This document shows, one piece after another, positions 1 to 8,833 of a DNA stretch of 53,543 nucleotides. The DNA lies in the NCBI RefSeq assembly GCF_018617855.1, contig NZ_JACSKY010000013.1:1-53543 (forward strand), read 5' to 3'. Under the pieces are notes generated by a model. It was not told where the DNA came from, did no database searches, and was given only the letters and a program-made list of their open reading frames with translations. Numbering within the stretch: position 1 is the stretch's first letter; each line of letters starts with the position of its first letter. The position numbers and the translations under genes were made by a program. The DNA is from Exiguobacterium qingdaonense (GTDB lineage Bacteria > Bacillota > Bacilli > Exiguobacteriales > Exiguobacteriaceae).

Positions 1-32
1 CGTCCTGAGCCAGGATCAAACTCTCCAAAGAA
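1..32 (-). rRNA. 16S rRNA, 5' end only
   Basis: Read on the minus strand, this holds the start of a 16S rRNA: the universal GAGTTTGATCCTGGCTCAG segment followed by GACG at the window edge. The rest of the gene lies beyond position 1. The 5' boundary is set by comparison with the B. subtilis 16S start, about six bases before GGAGAGTTTG, so it is approximate. Two strong promoters and a boxA-like element precede it. Confidence 0.95.
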
Positions 33-108
33 TTTGATATAGCTCTTAGATTGACGAAGCTTGCGCTTCATTCAAAAATTGTAAAACTTTTTTTGCCTCA
101 TCGTTCAG

Positions 109-121
109 TTTTCAAAGACCA
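109..121 (-). promoter_or_regulatory. rRNA leader boxA-like antitermination element
   Basis: The minus strand reads TGGTCTTTGAAAA between the rRNA promoters and the 16S start. It resembles the boxA (TGCTCTTTxAxA) that nucleates NusB/NusE antitermination complexes on rRNA transcripts. It is placed as expected, about 75 bases before the mature 16S end. A small hairpin (GAAGC-GCAA-GCTTC, 56-69) follows. Function is inferred from position and motif only. Confidence 0.6.
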
Positions 122-147
122 ATCGTTGTCGTGTTAGCGACTTTTTA

Positions 148-176
148 ATAATAGCGATTTGACTTATGAAAGTCAA
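148..176 (-). promoter_or_regulatory. rRNA operon promoter P2 (16S-proximal)
   Basis: TTGACT (176-171), 17-base spacer, TATTAT (153-148) on the minus strand. This is a near-consensus sigma-A promoter with predicted start near 141, about 110 bases upstream of the mature 16S end. Together with the promoter at 242-270 it forms the tandem arrangement usual for Bacillales rRNA operons. Confidence 0.88.
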
Positions 177-241
177 CCACTTTTTATTATTTTTTTCACT
201 TTCTGATTATTGTTTCGTGAACAACATCAGCGACGTTTATT

Positions 242-270
242 AATATATCAGCATCCTAAAAAACCGTCAA
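242..270 (-). promoter_or_regulatory. rRNA operon promoter P1 (16S-distal)
   Basis: TTGACG (270-265), 17-base spacer, TATATT (247-242) on the minus strand, with A/T-rich sequence upstream that could act as an UP element. It is the upstream member of the tandem rRNA promoters and begins about 50 bases after the kbaA terminator. Confidence 0.85.
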
Positions 271-316
271 CTGTTTTTCTAAAAAAACTTTATTTTTTCT
301 TGGATTAGTACATAAG

Positions 317-362
317 ATCAAAAACCGGCTGTGTGATTCTTTTACGATTCACACAGCCGGTT
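317..362 (-). terminator. terminator after kbaA
   Basis: A 14-bp perfect stem (323-336 with 349-362, GC-rich core CCGGCTGTGTGA) with a 12-base loop, followed on the minus strand by a T run. It isolates kbaA from the rRNA promoters just downstream. Confidence 0.9.
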
Positions 363-367
363 GCACA

Positions 368-1015
368 TTATGATGATTTAGTAGACGACATTTGTTTCTT
401 AGATTTTTTCTGCACCTCTTCGGATGGAGCAGACTCAACGACTCGTCCTGTCTGTTGAAAACGATGGAGCATCAATACTTGGTAGGCATTTGCAAACACG
501 AGCGTTGCAAGGGCCGGCCAAAGTAATGGTACTTCGTCTGTTGTTTGAAGAGCCGGAATCCATTCAATTAACGTAATGACAGTCATTAGAAAAAGTGTCG
601 GGATGAAAGCACTCTTGTTCGTTTGTTTCACCTTACTCGCGGCAACGACCCAAGCGACAATGAGTAACACGAGCATCTCACCGATATAACGCCACATGTG
701 ATCATTCCCAAATGCGAGCATCCGTAAATAGACAGCGTCAAAGATCGCAAAGGCGATTAGTAACACTTGGACGCGATTCCATAGGCGTGGCCCTCTGAAT
801 AAATCGAGTCCGACCCGATGGACAATCAAATAAGCGAAAAAGCCCATCATACTGATTCCGGTCCATGTGCTCGAGTAACTAAGTGCTGTGACAATGGCCT
901 CCCAGGACTGACTGACCAAATAACCCGGGTTCGCCAATAAATTCATCAGGAACCCGAACAACGTCCCGAACACGAGCGTTGTCCAAAACAAACGTAAAAA
1001 ACCTTGTACTTTCAT
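368..1015 (-). CDS. kbaA: KbaA-like membrane protein (KinB pathway activator family)
   Basis: A 215-residue integral membrane protein with about six hydrophobic segments (roughly 7-28, 50-66, 83-100, 109-126, 136-154, 166-182). The order salA-kbaA-rRNA and segments such as MGFFAYLIVHRVGL and QVLLIAFAIFDAVYLR match my memory of B. subtilis KbaA, a membrane factor needed for activity of the sporulation kinase KinB. A charged Ser/Lys-rich tail of about 30 residues (from about 186) follows the last segment and looks longer than in B. subtilis. It starts 12 bases after the salA stop with a weak GGTGAG ribosome site, so it is probably co-transcribed with salA. Without other spore genes nearby its role here is unclear; the family assignment is firmer than the function. 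Confidence 0.75.
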   Translation of the reverse strand: MKVQGFLRLFWTTLVFGTLFGFLMNLLANPGYLVSQSWEAIVTALSYSSTWTGISMMGFFAYLIVHRVGLDLFRGPRLWNRVQVLLIAFAIFDAVYLRMLAFGNDHMWRYIGEMLVLLIVAWVVAASKVKQTNKSAFIPTLFLMTVITLIEWIPALQTTDEVPLLWPALATLVFANAYQVLMLHRFQQTGRVVESAPSEEVQKKSKKQMSSTKSS

Positions 1016-1026
1016 CTCTCACCGAT

Positions 1027-2058
1027 TCACCCTTCTATTTGTTGAATGACTGCTTGCGCTAACTCATCATACGTATGCTCGAACGGATGCCCATCCCGAT
1101 AGACAGAAGGTGCAAAATCTTCTTCATTGTCATACGGTTGGCCAAGCGGGATTTGAGCAAGTAACTTACTCTTCAGTGCTTCTGACAGTTTTTCTCCACC
1201 ACCATAGCCGAATACGTATTCCTTTTCACCCGTCAGCTTACTTTCGAAATAAGCCATGTTTTCAATGATGCCTAATAGTTTATGGTTCGTTTTGATTGCC
1301 ATCGCTCCGGCACGGGCGGCAACGAAAGCCGCTGTCGCGTGAGGTGTCGTCACAATCAATTCCTGACATGATGGGAGCATCGAATGGATATCGAGCGCGA
1401 CATCCCCCGTTCCTGGTGGTAAGTCGAGTAATAGATAGTCCAAGTCTCCCCACTCGACGTCATTGAAGAAATTATTGAGCATCTTCCCAAGCATCGGTCC
1501 ACGCCAGATGACCGGTGCATTGTCTTCAACGAAGAATCCCATCGAAATGACTTTCACACCAAAACGCTCGACTGGAATGATCTTCTCACCGCGAACAACC
1601 GGTCGCTCTTCAATCCCAAGCATATCTGGAACACTGAAGCCGTAAATATCCGCATCGATCAATCCGACCTTCTTGCCCGCTCGCGCAAGCGCAACGGCTA
1701 AGTTGACGGATACCGTCGATTTTCCTACGCCGCCTTTCCCAGAAGCAATCGCAATAAACGTCGTCCCTGAATTCTCACGAAGGATCGCCGGCTTTGTCGC
1801 TTCCTTTAAACTTTCGTCGTTCAATGCTTCAAAGCGAAGTCCGACCGTCTTAAAACCTTTCCCCTTGAGCAACGTGACGATTTCTTGCTGTAACTGAAGC
1901 TGTTCCCCGCTCCCTGTCTGTCCGAGTGCGACTTTCACACTGACATAGTCTTCTTTAATACGGATGTCCTTTACCCCTGCTGTATCTCCAAGCGTTCGGT
2001 TGATCGTCGGATCAACGAGCCCCGCCAACTCTTCGCGTACTTGCTCTACTGTAAGCAT
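1027..2058 (-). CDS. salA: Mrp/SalA family P-loop ATPase
   Basis: A 343-residue Mrp/NBP35-type ATPase: an N-terminal MIP18-like domain (about 1-85), then a deviant Walker A GKGGVGKST at 107-115 and a DLPPGTGD switch region. Family members are Fe-S scaffold or carrier ATPases; B. subtilis SalA also acts as a transcriptional regulator (represses scoC). The CxxC near the C-terminus that binds Fe-S in many Mrp proteins is absent: the segment after ENMAYFES has no cysteine pair, as in SalA-type members. I chose ATG 2058 rather than the upstream in-frame start because AAGGGGG lies 7 bases before it and MLTVEQVREEL is the family start. It precedes kbaA, as in B. subtilis, but lacks neighbours cwlD and gerD. 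Confidence 0.88.
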   Translation of the reverse strand: MLTVEQVREELAGLVDPTINRTLGDTAGVKDIRIKEDYVSVKVALGQTGSGEQLQLQQEIVTLLKGKGFKTVGLRFEALNDESLKEATKPAILRENSGTTFIAIASGKGGVGKSTVSVNLAVALARAGKKVGLIDADIYGFSVPDMLGIEERPVVRGEKIIPVERFGVKVISMGFFVEDNAPVIWRGPMLGKMLNNFFNDVEWGDLDYLLLDLPPGTGDVALDIHSMLPSCQELIVTTPHATAAFVAARAGAMAIKTNHKLLGIIENMAYFESKLTGEKEYVFGYGGGEKLSEALKSKLLAQIPLGQPYDNEEDFAPSVYRDGHPFEHTYDELAQAVIQQIEG

Positions 2059-2089
2059 ATCGCTTCCCCCTTCTACCTGTTTCGATATC

Positions 2090-2098
2090 AGTATATCA
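2090..2098 (-). promoter_or_regulatory. possible extended -10 promoter for salA
   Basis: The minus strand has TGATATACT (2098-2090), an extended -10 (TGn plus TATACT), in the 80-base interval between the rpsI terminator and salA. No good -35 lies 17 bases upstream. It is the only plausible start signal for salA-kbaA that I see. Confidence 0.4.
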
Positions 2099-2140
2099 AA
2101 AAAAGCGTTTTCTTGACGGATTCGGAATCGACTATTTCGA

Positions 2141-2175
2141 ACAAAAAAACTCTCCACCCAAAAGGATGGAGAGTT
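2141..2175 (-). terminator. terminator after rpsI
   Basis: Minus-strand hairpin: AACTCTCCATCC, TTTT loop, GGGTGGAGAGTT, then seven T. It ends the rplM-rpsI transcript 19 bases after the rpsI stop. Confidence 0.93.
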
Positions 2176-2193
2176 CGAACCACATCGCGAAGA

Positions 2194-2586
2194 TTAACGC
2201 TTCGAGAATTGTGGTGCGCGACGTGCTGCTTTAAGACCGTATTTTTTACGTTCTTTCATACGAGCGTCACGAGTTAAGAAGCCTTTTTCTTTGAGGCTTG
2301 GACGGAATTCTGGGTCCGCTTGAAGAAGCGCACGTGATACACCGTGGCGAATCGCTCCAGCTTGTCCAGTATATCCACCACCGTTAACGTTAACGATTAC
2401 ATCGTATTTACCTTCTGTTTCAGTCAATACGAGTGGTGATTTAGCCATCATGATCAAAGTCTCATGACCGAAGTATTCTGAGATATCGCGGCCATTTACA
2501 ACAACTTTACCGTCACCTGCAACGAGGTGAACGCGAGCCACCGAGTGTTTGCGGCGGCCTGTTCCGTAGTAACGTACATCTGCCAT
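2194..2586 (-). CDS. rpsI: 30S ribosomal protein S9
   Basis: A 130-residue S9, full length for Bacillales. The conserved C-terminal tail [14 protein letters not shown], which reaches the P-site tRNA in the 30S subunit, is intact. The N-terminus has [14 protein letters not shown], the family hallmark. It follows rplM by 25 bases and is closed by a strong terminator, giving the universal L13-S9 pair. Confidence 0.97.
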   Translation of the reverse strand: MADVRYYGTGRRKHSVARVHLVAGDGKVVVNGRDISEYFGHETLIMMAKSPLVLTETEGKYDVIVNVNGGGYTGQAGAIRHGVSRALLQADPEFRPSLKEKGFLTRDARMKERKKYGLKAARRAPQFSKR

Positions 2587-2611
2587 CGTTTAGTTCCTCC
2601 CTGTGTCTCGA

Positions 2612-3049
2612 TTAACCGCGAAGTTCGTAAACTTCTGGTTTTTGTGCTTCGTGCTTGTGTTCAGCTCCAGCGTAAACGTGGAGTTTGTTGAATTGTTGAC
2701 GACCGAGTGATCCTTTTGGAAGCATCCCTTTGATCGCGAGTTCAAGCATACGCTCTGGACGTTTTGCGAGAAGCTCTTTTGCAGTTTGTGATTTCAAGCC
2801 GCCTGGGTGACCTGAATGACGGTAGTAGATCTTGTCATTCAATTTGTTACCAGTCAATTTGATTTTCTCAGCGTTGATGATGATGACGTGGTCTCCGCAA
2901 TCAACGTGTGGTGTGAATGTCGGCTTGTGCTTACCGCGAAGAAGTGAAGCTACTTCACTAGTCAAACGACCAAGTGTTTTGCCTTCTGCGTCGATAAGGA
3001 GCCATTTGCGTTCTACTTCAGATGCTTTAGCCATGAATGTTGTGCGCAT
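2612..3049 (-). CDS. rplM: 50S ribosomal protein L13
   Basis: A 145-residue L13, an early-assembly 23S-binding protein, the same length as in B. subtilis and collinear from [16 protein letters not shown] to [16 protein letters not shown] sits 7 bases before the ATG. It is the first gene of a two-gene transcript with its own consensus promoter (3168-3196) and a leader of about 110 bases containing a long hairpin, so expression is likely independent of truA upstream. Confidence 0.97.
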
Positions 3050-3099
3050 GTGGAATACCTCCTAGAAATGTCTGTTCACTTAATTTTTTGATGCTTTAT

Positions 3100-3130
3100 C
3101 ATAATCCTAGTTTACGGGGCTAAGATTGTG
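3100..3130 (-). ncRNA. L13-type leader hairpin of rplM-rpsI
   Basis: In the rplM leader the minus strand forms an 11-position stem (10 paired, one G-T included) closed over the nine-base loop CCCCGTAAA. Bacillales rplM leaders are known to carry a conserved L13 leader RNA thought to mediate autoregulation by L13. Identity is inferred from location and fold; I could not compare with the covariance model. Confidence 0.55.
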
Positions 3131-3167
3131 GTTCATCTCTAAATTTGAAAATGAAATGCCAATGAAT

Positions 3168-3196
3168 ATAATACGATTTTATAGAAGGAATGTCAA
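3168..3196 (-). promoter_or_regulatory. rplM-rpsI promoter
   Basis: TTGACA (3196-3191), 17-base spacer, TATTAT (3173-3168) on the minus strand; an almost perfect sigma-A promoter. The -35 box overlaps the truA stop codon. Predicted start is near 3161. Confidence 0.92.
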
Positions 3197-3933
3197 TCTA
3201 CTTTTTCATAATTCACATTCCACAAATACAAACCGTGTGGAGGGGCGGTAATCCCCGCCACACGGCGATCCTTCGCCTCCAACATTTGTGTAATATCTGC
3301 GGGCTCATATTTCCCTCTTCCGACCTCGATGACCGTCCCTACCATGATGCGGACTTGGTTATATAAAAAGCCCGACCCGACGAACCGGAATATGATCTCA
3401 TCCCCCAACTCGAACACTTCTGCTTCATAGATGGTACGGACTCGATCTTCGACTTCCGCTTTTGTCACAGAGAACGACGTAAAGTCGTGGGTCCCAATCA
3501 ATCGCTCCATCGCCTCCCGCATCGCCTCGAGGCTCAGCGTATACGTCACGGTCGCAGCATAGTGCCGACGAAACGGATCCTCTGTCTGCCGGATATGATA
3601 GCGATACTCTTTTCGCTTCGCACCGTAACGTGCGTGGAACGTATCATCCGTTTCTTCCGCCTGTTTGACAAGGATGTCATCCGGTAGCATGGCGTTCAGT
3701 GCTTTTACGAACCGCTCGGCAGGCATCTCTAGCGAGGTGTCAAAGTGAATCACTTGCCCTAAGGCATGAACACGGGCGTCTGTGCGACCGGAGGCGACGA
3801 TTTTCACCGGATGACGATGCATACGTGCCAAGACGGATTCAATCTCTGCTTGAACGGTATTGCCATTCGGCTGTACCTGATATCCCGCATAGTGTGTCCC
3901 GTCATAGGCGACAATCAGTTTGATTCGTCTCAT
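3193..3933 (-). CDS. truA: tRNA pseudouridine(38-40) synthase TruA
   Basis: A 247-residue TruA, which isomerises uridines 38-40 in tRNA anticodon stems. The catalytic Asp is D52 in [10 protein letters not shown]. The residue after D-A, normally Gly in GRTDxGVHA, is Arg54 here (codon CGT). The C-terminal signature [13 protein letters not shown] and the APPHGLYLW end are intact. I chose ATG 3933, overlapping the ecfT stop by 4 bases (ATGA), with GAGAGGG upstream; the in-frame extension to 4011 lies inside ecfT and matches nothing. It is the last gene of the ecfA1-ecfA2-ecfT-truA unit, as in B. subtilis. Confidence 0.93.
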   Translation of the reverse strand: MRRIKLIVAYDGTHYAGYQVQPNGNTVQAEIESVLARMHRHPVKIVASGRTDARVHALGQVIHFDTSLEMPAERFVKALNAMLPDDILVKQAEETDDTFHARYGAKRKEYRYHIRQTEDPFRRHYAATVTYTLSLEAMREAMERLIGTHDFTSFSVTKAEVEDRVRTIYEAEVFELGDEIIFRFVGSGFLYNQVRIMVGTVIEVGRGKYEPADITQMLEAKDRRVAGITAPPHGLYLWNVNYEKVD

Positions 3934-4721
3934 CCAATCCCTCTCAATCCAAACAAAGTGAGTGTCAACGCAACAAAAATGAGCAATACGGCTGTGTCTC
4001 GCGTTTGCCACTCCATCTCACGCAACCTCGTCCGCCCTTCTCCCCCACGGTAACCGCGGGCCTCCATGGCCGTAGCAAGGTCTTCAGCACGCTTAAACGC
4101 GGAGATGAACAATGGAATCAAGAGGGGGATGACCCCTTTTAACCGAGATTTCCAAGGCCCGCTCATCAAATCGACGCCTCGAGCCTGCTGGGCTTTCATG
4201 ATCCGGTCCGTCTCGTCCGCAAGCGTCGGTAGGAAACGAAGTGAAATCGAGAGCATCAACGCAATCTCGTGGGCCGGGACACGAATGCGTTCGAACGGTC
4301 GTAGCCCCGCTTCAATCGAATCGGTCAATTCCATCGGTGTCGTCGTCAACGTCACGAGTGTCGTCAACATGACGAGATAAAAGAATCGAAGGGAAACAAT
4401 CAGTCCCATCCGTACTCCTTCCGAATAAATCGCAATCGGTCCTAATTCAAATAGAAGTGTGCCGTCTCGATTGAATAACAGTTGTAAGACCAGCGTGAAG
4501 ACAATCAAAAATAAGATCATGCGTAAGCCGTTCCATAAATAACGCCATGACAACTGTGACAGCTTGACCACGAACAGCGTAAACGCTAGTAAAAACAAGT
4601 TCGTCCATACGTTATCTGCTAAAAACACGACCGGGATGAATCCTAAAATAAAGAGCGTCTTCGCACGCGCATCGAGCGAGTGGAGCCACGAATGTCCCGG
4701 TATATATTGACCGATAATCAT
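3930..4721 (-). CDS. ecfT: ECF transporter transmembrane protein EcfT
   Basis: A 263-residue membrane scaffold of energy-coupling-factor vitamin transporters, which joins the two ATPases to interchangeable substrate-binding S components. Hydrophobic segments lie near residues 20-55, 60-90, 105-135 and at the C-terminus. Two Ala-Arg-Gly coupling motifs, QQARGVDL and MEARGYRGG, are the ATPase-contact signature of EcfT. Start ATG 4721 overlaps the ecfA2 stop (ATGA) and has GGGGGAG before it. No S component is encoded nearby, so substrate cannot be read from here; such modules are usually shared by several S proteins. Confidence 0.92.
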   Translation of the reverse strand: MIIGQYIPGHSWLHSLDARAKTLFILGFIPVVFLADNVWTNLFLLAFTLFVVKLSQLSWRYLWNGLRMILFLIVFTLVLQLLFNRDGTLLFELGPIAIYSEGVRMGLIVSLRFFYLVMLTTLVTLTTTPMELTDSIEAGLRPFERIRVPAHEIALMLSISLRFLPTLADETDRIMKAQQARGVDLMSGPWKSRLKGVIPLLIPLFISAFKRAEDLATAMEARGYRGGEGRTRLREMEWQTRDTAVLLIFVALTLTLFGLRGIG

Positions 4722-5596
4722 GTCGCTCCCCCTTTCAACCGTTCCGCCACCCAATCCGCCAGTTCGCTCTCGGTGCGGACGAGTGGCATTACAGTTTCTC
4801 CAAAAGCCGGCGCCAAATCACGGGCGAATCGTAAAACGTGCGGGATGTCGAGCTGGAGACGTCGCACGAGCGTCTCGTCTTGGAACAGGTCAAACGGATC
4901 TCCGTCAAACGCCACCTCGCCGCGCTCCATCACGATGACGCGTTCCGCATAGGCGAGTACGTCATCCATGTCGTGCGAGACGAGAATCAAGGTGAGGTGT
5001 AACTCTTCCCGTAAGCGTTTGAATAAGGCGAGCATATCCCGTCTTCCGATTGGGTCGAGTCCTGCCGTCGGTTCATCGACGATGAGCACATCAGGTCGGC
5101 TCGCTAAGACACCGGCAATCGCAACACGGCGCATTTGCCCACCGGAGAGTTCAAACGGAGAGCGATCCCAAAGCGATTCATCCAATCCGACGAGACGAAG
5201 GGCCTCATGGGCGCGCTCTTTCGCTTCGGCATCTGTCGCGCCAAAATTGCGCGGACCGAACATGACGTCGCGTTCGACCGTCTCTTCAAACAACTGGTGC
5301 TCAGGATACTGAAAGACGAGCCCAACGCGACGCCGAAGCGGTAAGAGATTCTGTTTTTTATCACGACGCGAACGAATCGGGGTGACGGTGATGTCATCGA
5401 CCACCACACGCCCGTCAGTCGGACGTAACAAGCCGTTCATGTGTTGAACGAGTGTTGATTTTCCCGAACCAGTATGCCCAAGAAACGCAACAAGCGCTCC
5501 CGACGGAATGGTCACATTCACATCGCGCAGCGCGGTTCGTTCAAACGGAGTATTCATTTGATATTGATACGTTACTTCTTCAATGCGTATCGGCAT
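4718..5596 (-). CDS. ecfA2: ECF transporter ATPase EcfA2
   Basis: A 292-residue ABC ATPase. Walker A GHTGSGKST, Q-loop in VFQYPEHQLF, signature LSGGQMRR, Walker B VLIVDEPTAGLDP and the switch His in ILVSHDMDD are all present, so it should be catalytically competent. The N-terminal QYQMNTPFERTALRDV and the long C-terminal extension are typical of EcfA2, and it pairs with EcfA1. Its ATG overlaps the end of ecfA1 by 25 bases, indicating translational coupling. Confidence 0.92.
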   Translation of the reverse strand: MPIRIEEVTYQYQMNTPFERTALRDVNVTIPSGALVAFLGHTGSGKSTLVQHMNGLLRPTDGRVVVDDITVTPIRSRRDKKQNLLPLRRRVGLVFQYPEHQLFEETVERDVMFGPRNFGATDAEAKERAHEALRLVGLDESLWDRSPFELSGGQMRRVAIAGVLASRPDVLIVDEPTAGLDPIGRRDMLALFKRLREELHLTLILVSHDMDDVLAYAERVIVMERGEVAFDGDPFDLFQDETLVRRLQLDIPHVLRFARDLAPAFGETVMPLVRTESELADWVAERLKGGAT

Positions 5597-6408
5597 AGAT
5601 GGTTCACCAACTCCGAATGTTGTAGCATCAGACGATCGAGTGGAATGCCACGCGCCTTCAGTTCGAGTTGCATCCGGACGACAAACGGGACATCTAATTG
5701 TATGTCGCGAAGCTGATCTGGATGTTGAAACACGTCCTCAGGTGTACCGGTCATCGCAATCTTGCCTTTCGACATTGCAATGATACGGTCGGCAAACAAC
5801 ACTTCGTCGAGCTCGTGTGTAATGGCGACAACGGTCATCCCTTCTGAGACGAGTTGTTGTACCGTTTGTAATACCTCTTGTCGCCCAATCGGGTCGAGCA
5901 TCGAGGTCGCTTCATCGAGCACGAGGACACGCGGGCGCATTGCGAGAGCCGCAGCTATCGCAACGCGCTGCTTTTGTCCACCGGATAACTGATGCGGTTC
6001 ACGGTCCGCAAGTTCCGATAATCCAACGCGCGCTAGACTGTCATCAATTCGACGAACCATTTCTTGACGTGGAAGTCCCATGTTTTCGAGAGAAAATGCC
6101 ACATCATCGCGCACGGTCGCCCCGACAAATTGATTGTCAGGATTTTGAAAGACGACCCCAATCCGCGTTCGAACATCCCACACGTCTGTGGCGTTCGACG
6201 GATCGAGTGTCTCGACGCGGACTTCCCCCTGTTCAGGAATGAGAAGTCCGTTCCACAACTTCGTCAGTGTCGACTTGCCAGAACCATTATGGCCGACAAT
6301 CGCAAGCCATTCCCCTTTATATACATCGAGCGACAGGCTGTTAAGCGCCGGCTCAGATTGTCCAGGGTAATGAAATACGACATCTCGTACCATAATTTGT
6401 GATTCCAT
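5572..6408 (-). CDS. ecfA1: ECF transporter ATPase EcfA1
   Basis: A 278-residue ABC ATPase with Walker A GHNGSGKST, Q-loop FQNPDNQFVGAT, signature LSGGQKQR, Walker B VLVLDEATSMLDP and switch His ITHELDE. FQNPDNQ and the EATSMLDP variant are typical of EcfA1. I chose ATG 6408 (MESQIMVRDV) because AAAGGAG lies 7 bases upstream; the in-frame region to 6450 has no good ribosome site. It follows rplQ by about 70 bases with a hairpin between, so it probably receives read-through from the alpha operon. Confidence 0.92.
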   Translation of the reverse strand: MESQIMVRDVVFHYPGQSEPALNSLSLDVYKGEWLAIVGHNGSGKSTLTKLWNGLLIPEQGEVRVETLDPSNATDVWDVRTRIGVVFQNPDNQFVGATVRDDVAFSLENMGLPRQEMVRRIDDSLARVGLSELADREPHQLSGGQKQRVAIAAALAMRPRVLVLDEATSMLDPIGRQEVLQTVQQLVSEGMTVVAITHELDEVLFADRIIAMSKGKIAMTGTPEDVFQHPDQLRDIQLDVPFVVRMQLELKARGIPLDRLMLQHSELVNHLCRYALKK

Positions 6409-6432
6409 GGGTCGACTCCTTTCTGATGTGGA

Positions 6433-6463
6433 AACAGGGCAATACGTCACCGCATGCCCTGTT
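6433..6463 (-). other. hairpin between rplQ and ecfA1
   Basis: A perfect 9-bp stem (AACAGGGCA / TGCCCTGTT) with a 13-base loop on the minus strand. Only three T follow, so it is either a leaky terminator at the end of the alpha operon or a transcript-stabilising or processing hairpin. Confidence 0.55.
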
Positions 6464-6477
6464 GACTGCCTAATGAA

Positions 6478-6831
6478 TTAGACGAGTTCGATGATTACAA
6501 CTTCTGCACCATCACCGCGGCGTGGGCCGACTTTCATGATGCGCGTGTATCCACCTTGACGTTCAGCGTAGCGTGGTGCCACGTCTTCGAACAATTTTTG
6601 GATTGCGTCTTTTTCTCCAGCGTTCTCCTTACGAACGAATGAAGCTACTTGACGACGGGCATGAAGATCGCCACGTTTCCCAAGAGTGATCAATTTTTCA
6701 ACGACTGGGCGAAGTTCTTTCGCTTTTTGTTCAGTTGTTTGAATGCGCTCGTTGATGATTAGGTCAGTTGCAAGATCACGCAAAAGCGCCTTGCGTTGCG
6801 AGCTTGTACGGCCAAGTTTCGAATAAGCCAT
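6478..6831 (-). CDS. rplQ: 50S ribosomal protein L17
   Basis: A 117-residue L17, which lines the peptide exit side of the 50S subunit. [20 protein letters not shown] and the C-terminal [21 protein letters not shown] are diagnostic. It is the short Firmicute form. It is the last gene of the alpha operon, 24 bases after rpoA. Confidence 0.97.
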   Translation of the reverse strand: MAYSKLGRTSSQRKALLRDLATDLIINERIQTTEQKAKELRPVVEKLITLGKRGDLHARRQVASFVRKENAGEKDAIQKLFEDVAPRYAERQGGYTRIMKVGPRRGDGAEVVIIELV

Positions 6832-6855
6832 TACATTTCCCTCCTTCGGTTGAAC

Positions 6856-7800
6856 TTAGTCTTCTTTACGCAAGCCCAAACCGAGTTCGTCCAACTTGTG
6901 TTGAACTTCTTCGAGTGATTTACGTCCGAGGTTACGAACCTTCATCATCTCTTCCTCTGATTTGTTTGCGAGTTCTTGAACAGTGTTGATGCCAGCGCGC
7001 TTCAAGCAGTTGTACGAACGAACTGAGAGATCGAGTTCTTCAATCGTCATTTCGAGTACTTTTTCTTTTTGGTCTTCTTCTTTCTCGACCATGATTTCTG
7101 CATTGAGAGCCTCGTCTGTCAAACCAACGAAGATGTTCAAGTGTTCAGTCAAAATTTTAGCCCCTAACGATACAGCTTCTTCCGGACGAATTGAACCATC
7201 TGTCCACACGTCTAACAAAAGCTTATCAAAGCTAGCGTCTTGACCGACACGTGTTTTATCTACTTCGTAGTTCACGCGTTGAATCGGTGTATAGATCGAA
7301 TCGATTGGAATGACCCCAATCGGCATATCATCACGTTTGTTATCTTCTGCCTGGACGTAACCACGACCACGGCGAGCAGTCAAACGCATGCGAAGCGTCG
7401 CATTGTCAGCGAGAGTCGCGATGTGGAGCTCAGGATTCAAGATTTCAACGTCGCTATCATGGGTAATGTCTGCCGCAGTGACAGCACCGGCACTTGAAAC
7501 GTTAATCTCAAGCGTTTTCTCTTCTTCCGAGTACACTTTGAGCGCTAACTTCTTGAGGTTTAACACGATTTGAGTAACGTCTTCGACGACACCGTCAATC
7601 GTAGAGAACTCGTGAAGCACGCCATCGATTTGAACCGCTGTTACCGCTGCACCTGGGAGCGATGACAATAGAATTCGACGTAGTGAGTTACCGAGAGTAG
7701 TGCCATATCCACGTTCAAGCGGTTCTACTACGAATTTACCAAACGTAGCGTCCTCGCTGATTTCGACCGTTTCGATCTTTGGTTTTTCAATCTCGATCAT
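6856..7800 (-). CDS. rpoA: RNA polymerase alpha subunit
   Basis: A 314-residue alpha subunit, full length. The N-terminal dimerisation domain (about 1-230) has [21 protein letters not shown]. The acidic linker ([10 protein letters not shown]) leads to the C-terminal domain (about 245-314) with its helix-hairpin-helix region, [14 protein letters not shown] and [14 protein letters not shown], which binds UP-element DNA and activators. It sits between rpsK and rplQ as in all Firmicute alpha operons. Confidence 0.98.
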   Translation of the reverse strand: MIEIEKPKIETVEISEDATFGKFVVEPLERGYGTTLGNSLRRILLSSLPGAAVTAVQIDGVLHEFSTIDGVVEDVTQIVLNLKKLALKVYSEEEKTLEINVSSAGAVTAADITHDSDVEILNPELHIATLADNATLRMRLTARRGRGYVQAEDNKRDDMPIGVIPIDSIYTPIQRVNYEVDKTRVGQDASFDKLLLDVWTDGSIRPEEAVSLGAKILTEHLNIFVGLTDEALNAEIMVEKEEDQKEKVLEMTIEELDLSVRSYNCLKRAGINTVQELANKSEEEMMKVRNLGRKSLEEVQHKLDELGLGLRKED

Positions 7801-7892
7801 CTGAACCCCTCCTTGAGTGTATCCTGCCGTGCAGTTTGAACTGCTAAAGTATAAGCTGTCGTGCTAGGTAAGCCCCTCACACGCTCAAGCGA

Positions 7893-8288
7893 TTATACGC
7901 GGCGACGTTTTGGAGGGCGGCAACCGTTGTGCGGAACTGGAGTTACGTCACGGATTGCAGTAACTTCGAGACCAGTTGCTTGAAGTGCACGGATAGCCGC
8001 TTCACGTCCAGCACCAGGACCTTTAACGTTAACTTCTACTGTACGCATACCGTTGTCCATTGCAACTTTTGCTGCAGTTTCAGCAGCCATTTGTGCTGCG
8101 AACGGAGTCGATTTACGTGATCCTTTAAATCCAAGGTTACCAGAAGTAGCCCATGAGATCGCGTTACCTTGCGTGTCAGTGATTGTGATGATTGTGTTGT
8201 TGAATGTAGAACGGATGTGTACCACACCGACTTCAACATGTTTTTTAACTTTACGTTTAGAACGTACGTTTTGCTTACGTTTCGCCAT
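7893..8288 (-). CDS. rpsK: 30S ribosomal protein S11
   Basis: A 131-residue S11, a platform protein contacting 16S near the mRNA exit site. The conserved NTIITITD and the C-terminal [16 protein letters not shown] are intact. It lies 17 bases after rpsM. The 92-base gap before rpoA is somewhat long, with no promoter I could recognise. Confidence 0.98.
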   Translation of the reverse strand: MAKRKQNVRSKRKVKKHVEVGVVHIRSTFNNTIITITDTQGNAISWATSGNLGFKGSRKSTPFAAQMAAETAAKVAMDNGMRTVEVNVKGPGAGREAAIRALQATGLEVTAIRDVTPVPHNGCRPPKRRRV

Positions 8289-8304
8289 TGTTCAATTCCC
8301 TCCT

Positions 8305-8670
8305 TTACTTCTTCTTGTTCGCTACTGTACGGCGTGGGCCTTTACGAGTACGCGAGTTGTTCTTCGTGTTTTGACCGCGAACAGGGAGACTACGGCGATG
8401 ACGGATACCGCGGTATGCGCCGATCTCGATCAAACGTTTGATGTTAAGTGAAACTTCACGACGAAGGTCACCTTCAACTTTGATTCCGTCAATTGCCTCA
8501 CGGATACGGTTGAGTTCATCTTCAGTAAGGTCGCGTGTGCGTGTCTCTTCAGATACGTTAGCAGCCTTCAAAATTTCTTGTGCTTTTGTTTTACCAATAC
8601 CATAGATGTATGTGAGCGAAATAACGATACGTTTTTCGCGTGGAATATCTACACCAGCAATACGTGCCAT
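8305..8670 (-). CDS. rpsM: 30S ribosomal protein S13
   Basis: A 121-residue S13 of the 30S head, forming bridges to the 50S subunit. [14 protein letters not shown] at the N-terminus and [20 protein letters not shown] near the end are diagnostic. It follows rpmJ by 20 bases with a good AGAGGAGGT ribosome site. Confidence 0.98.
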   Translation of the reverse strand: MARIAGVDIPREKRIVISLTYIYGIGKTKAQEILKAANVSEETRTRDLTEDELNRIREAIDGIKVEGDLRREVSLNIKRLIEIGAYRGIRHRRSLPVRGQNTKNNSRTRKGPRRTVANKKK

Positions 8671-8689
8671 GTGTGCACCTCCTCTGAAA

Positions 8690-8833
<144 letters not shown>

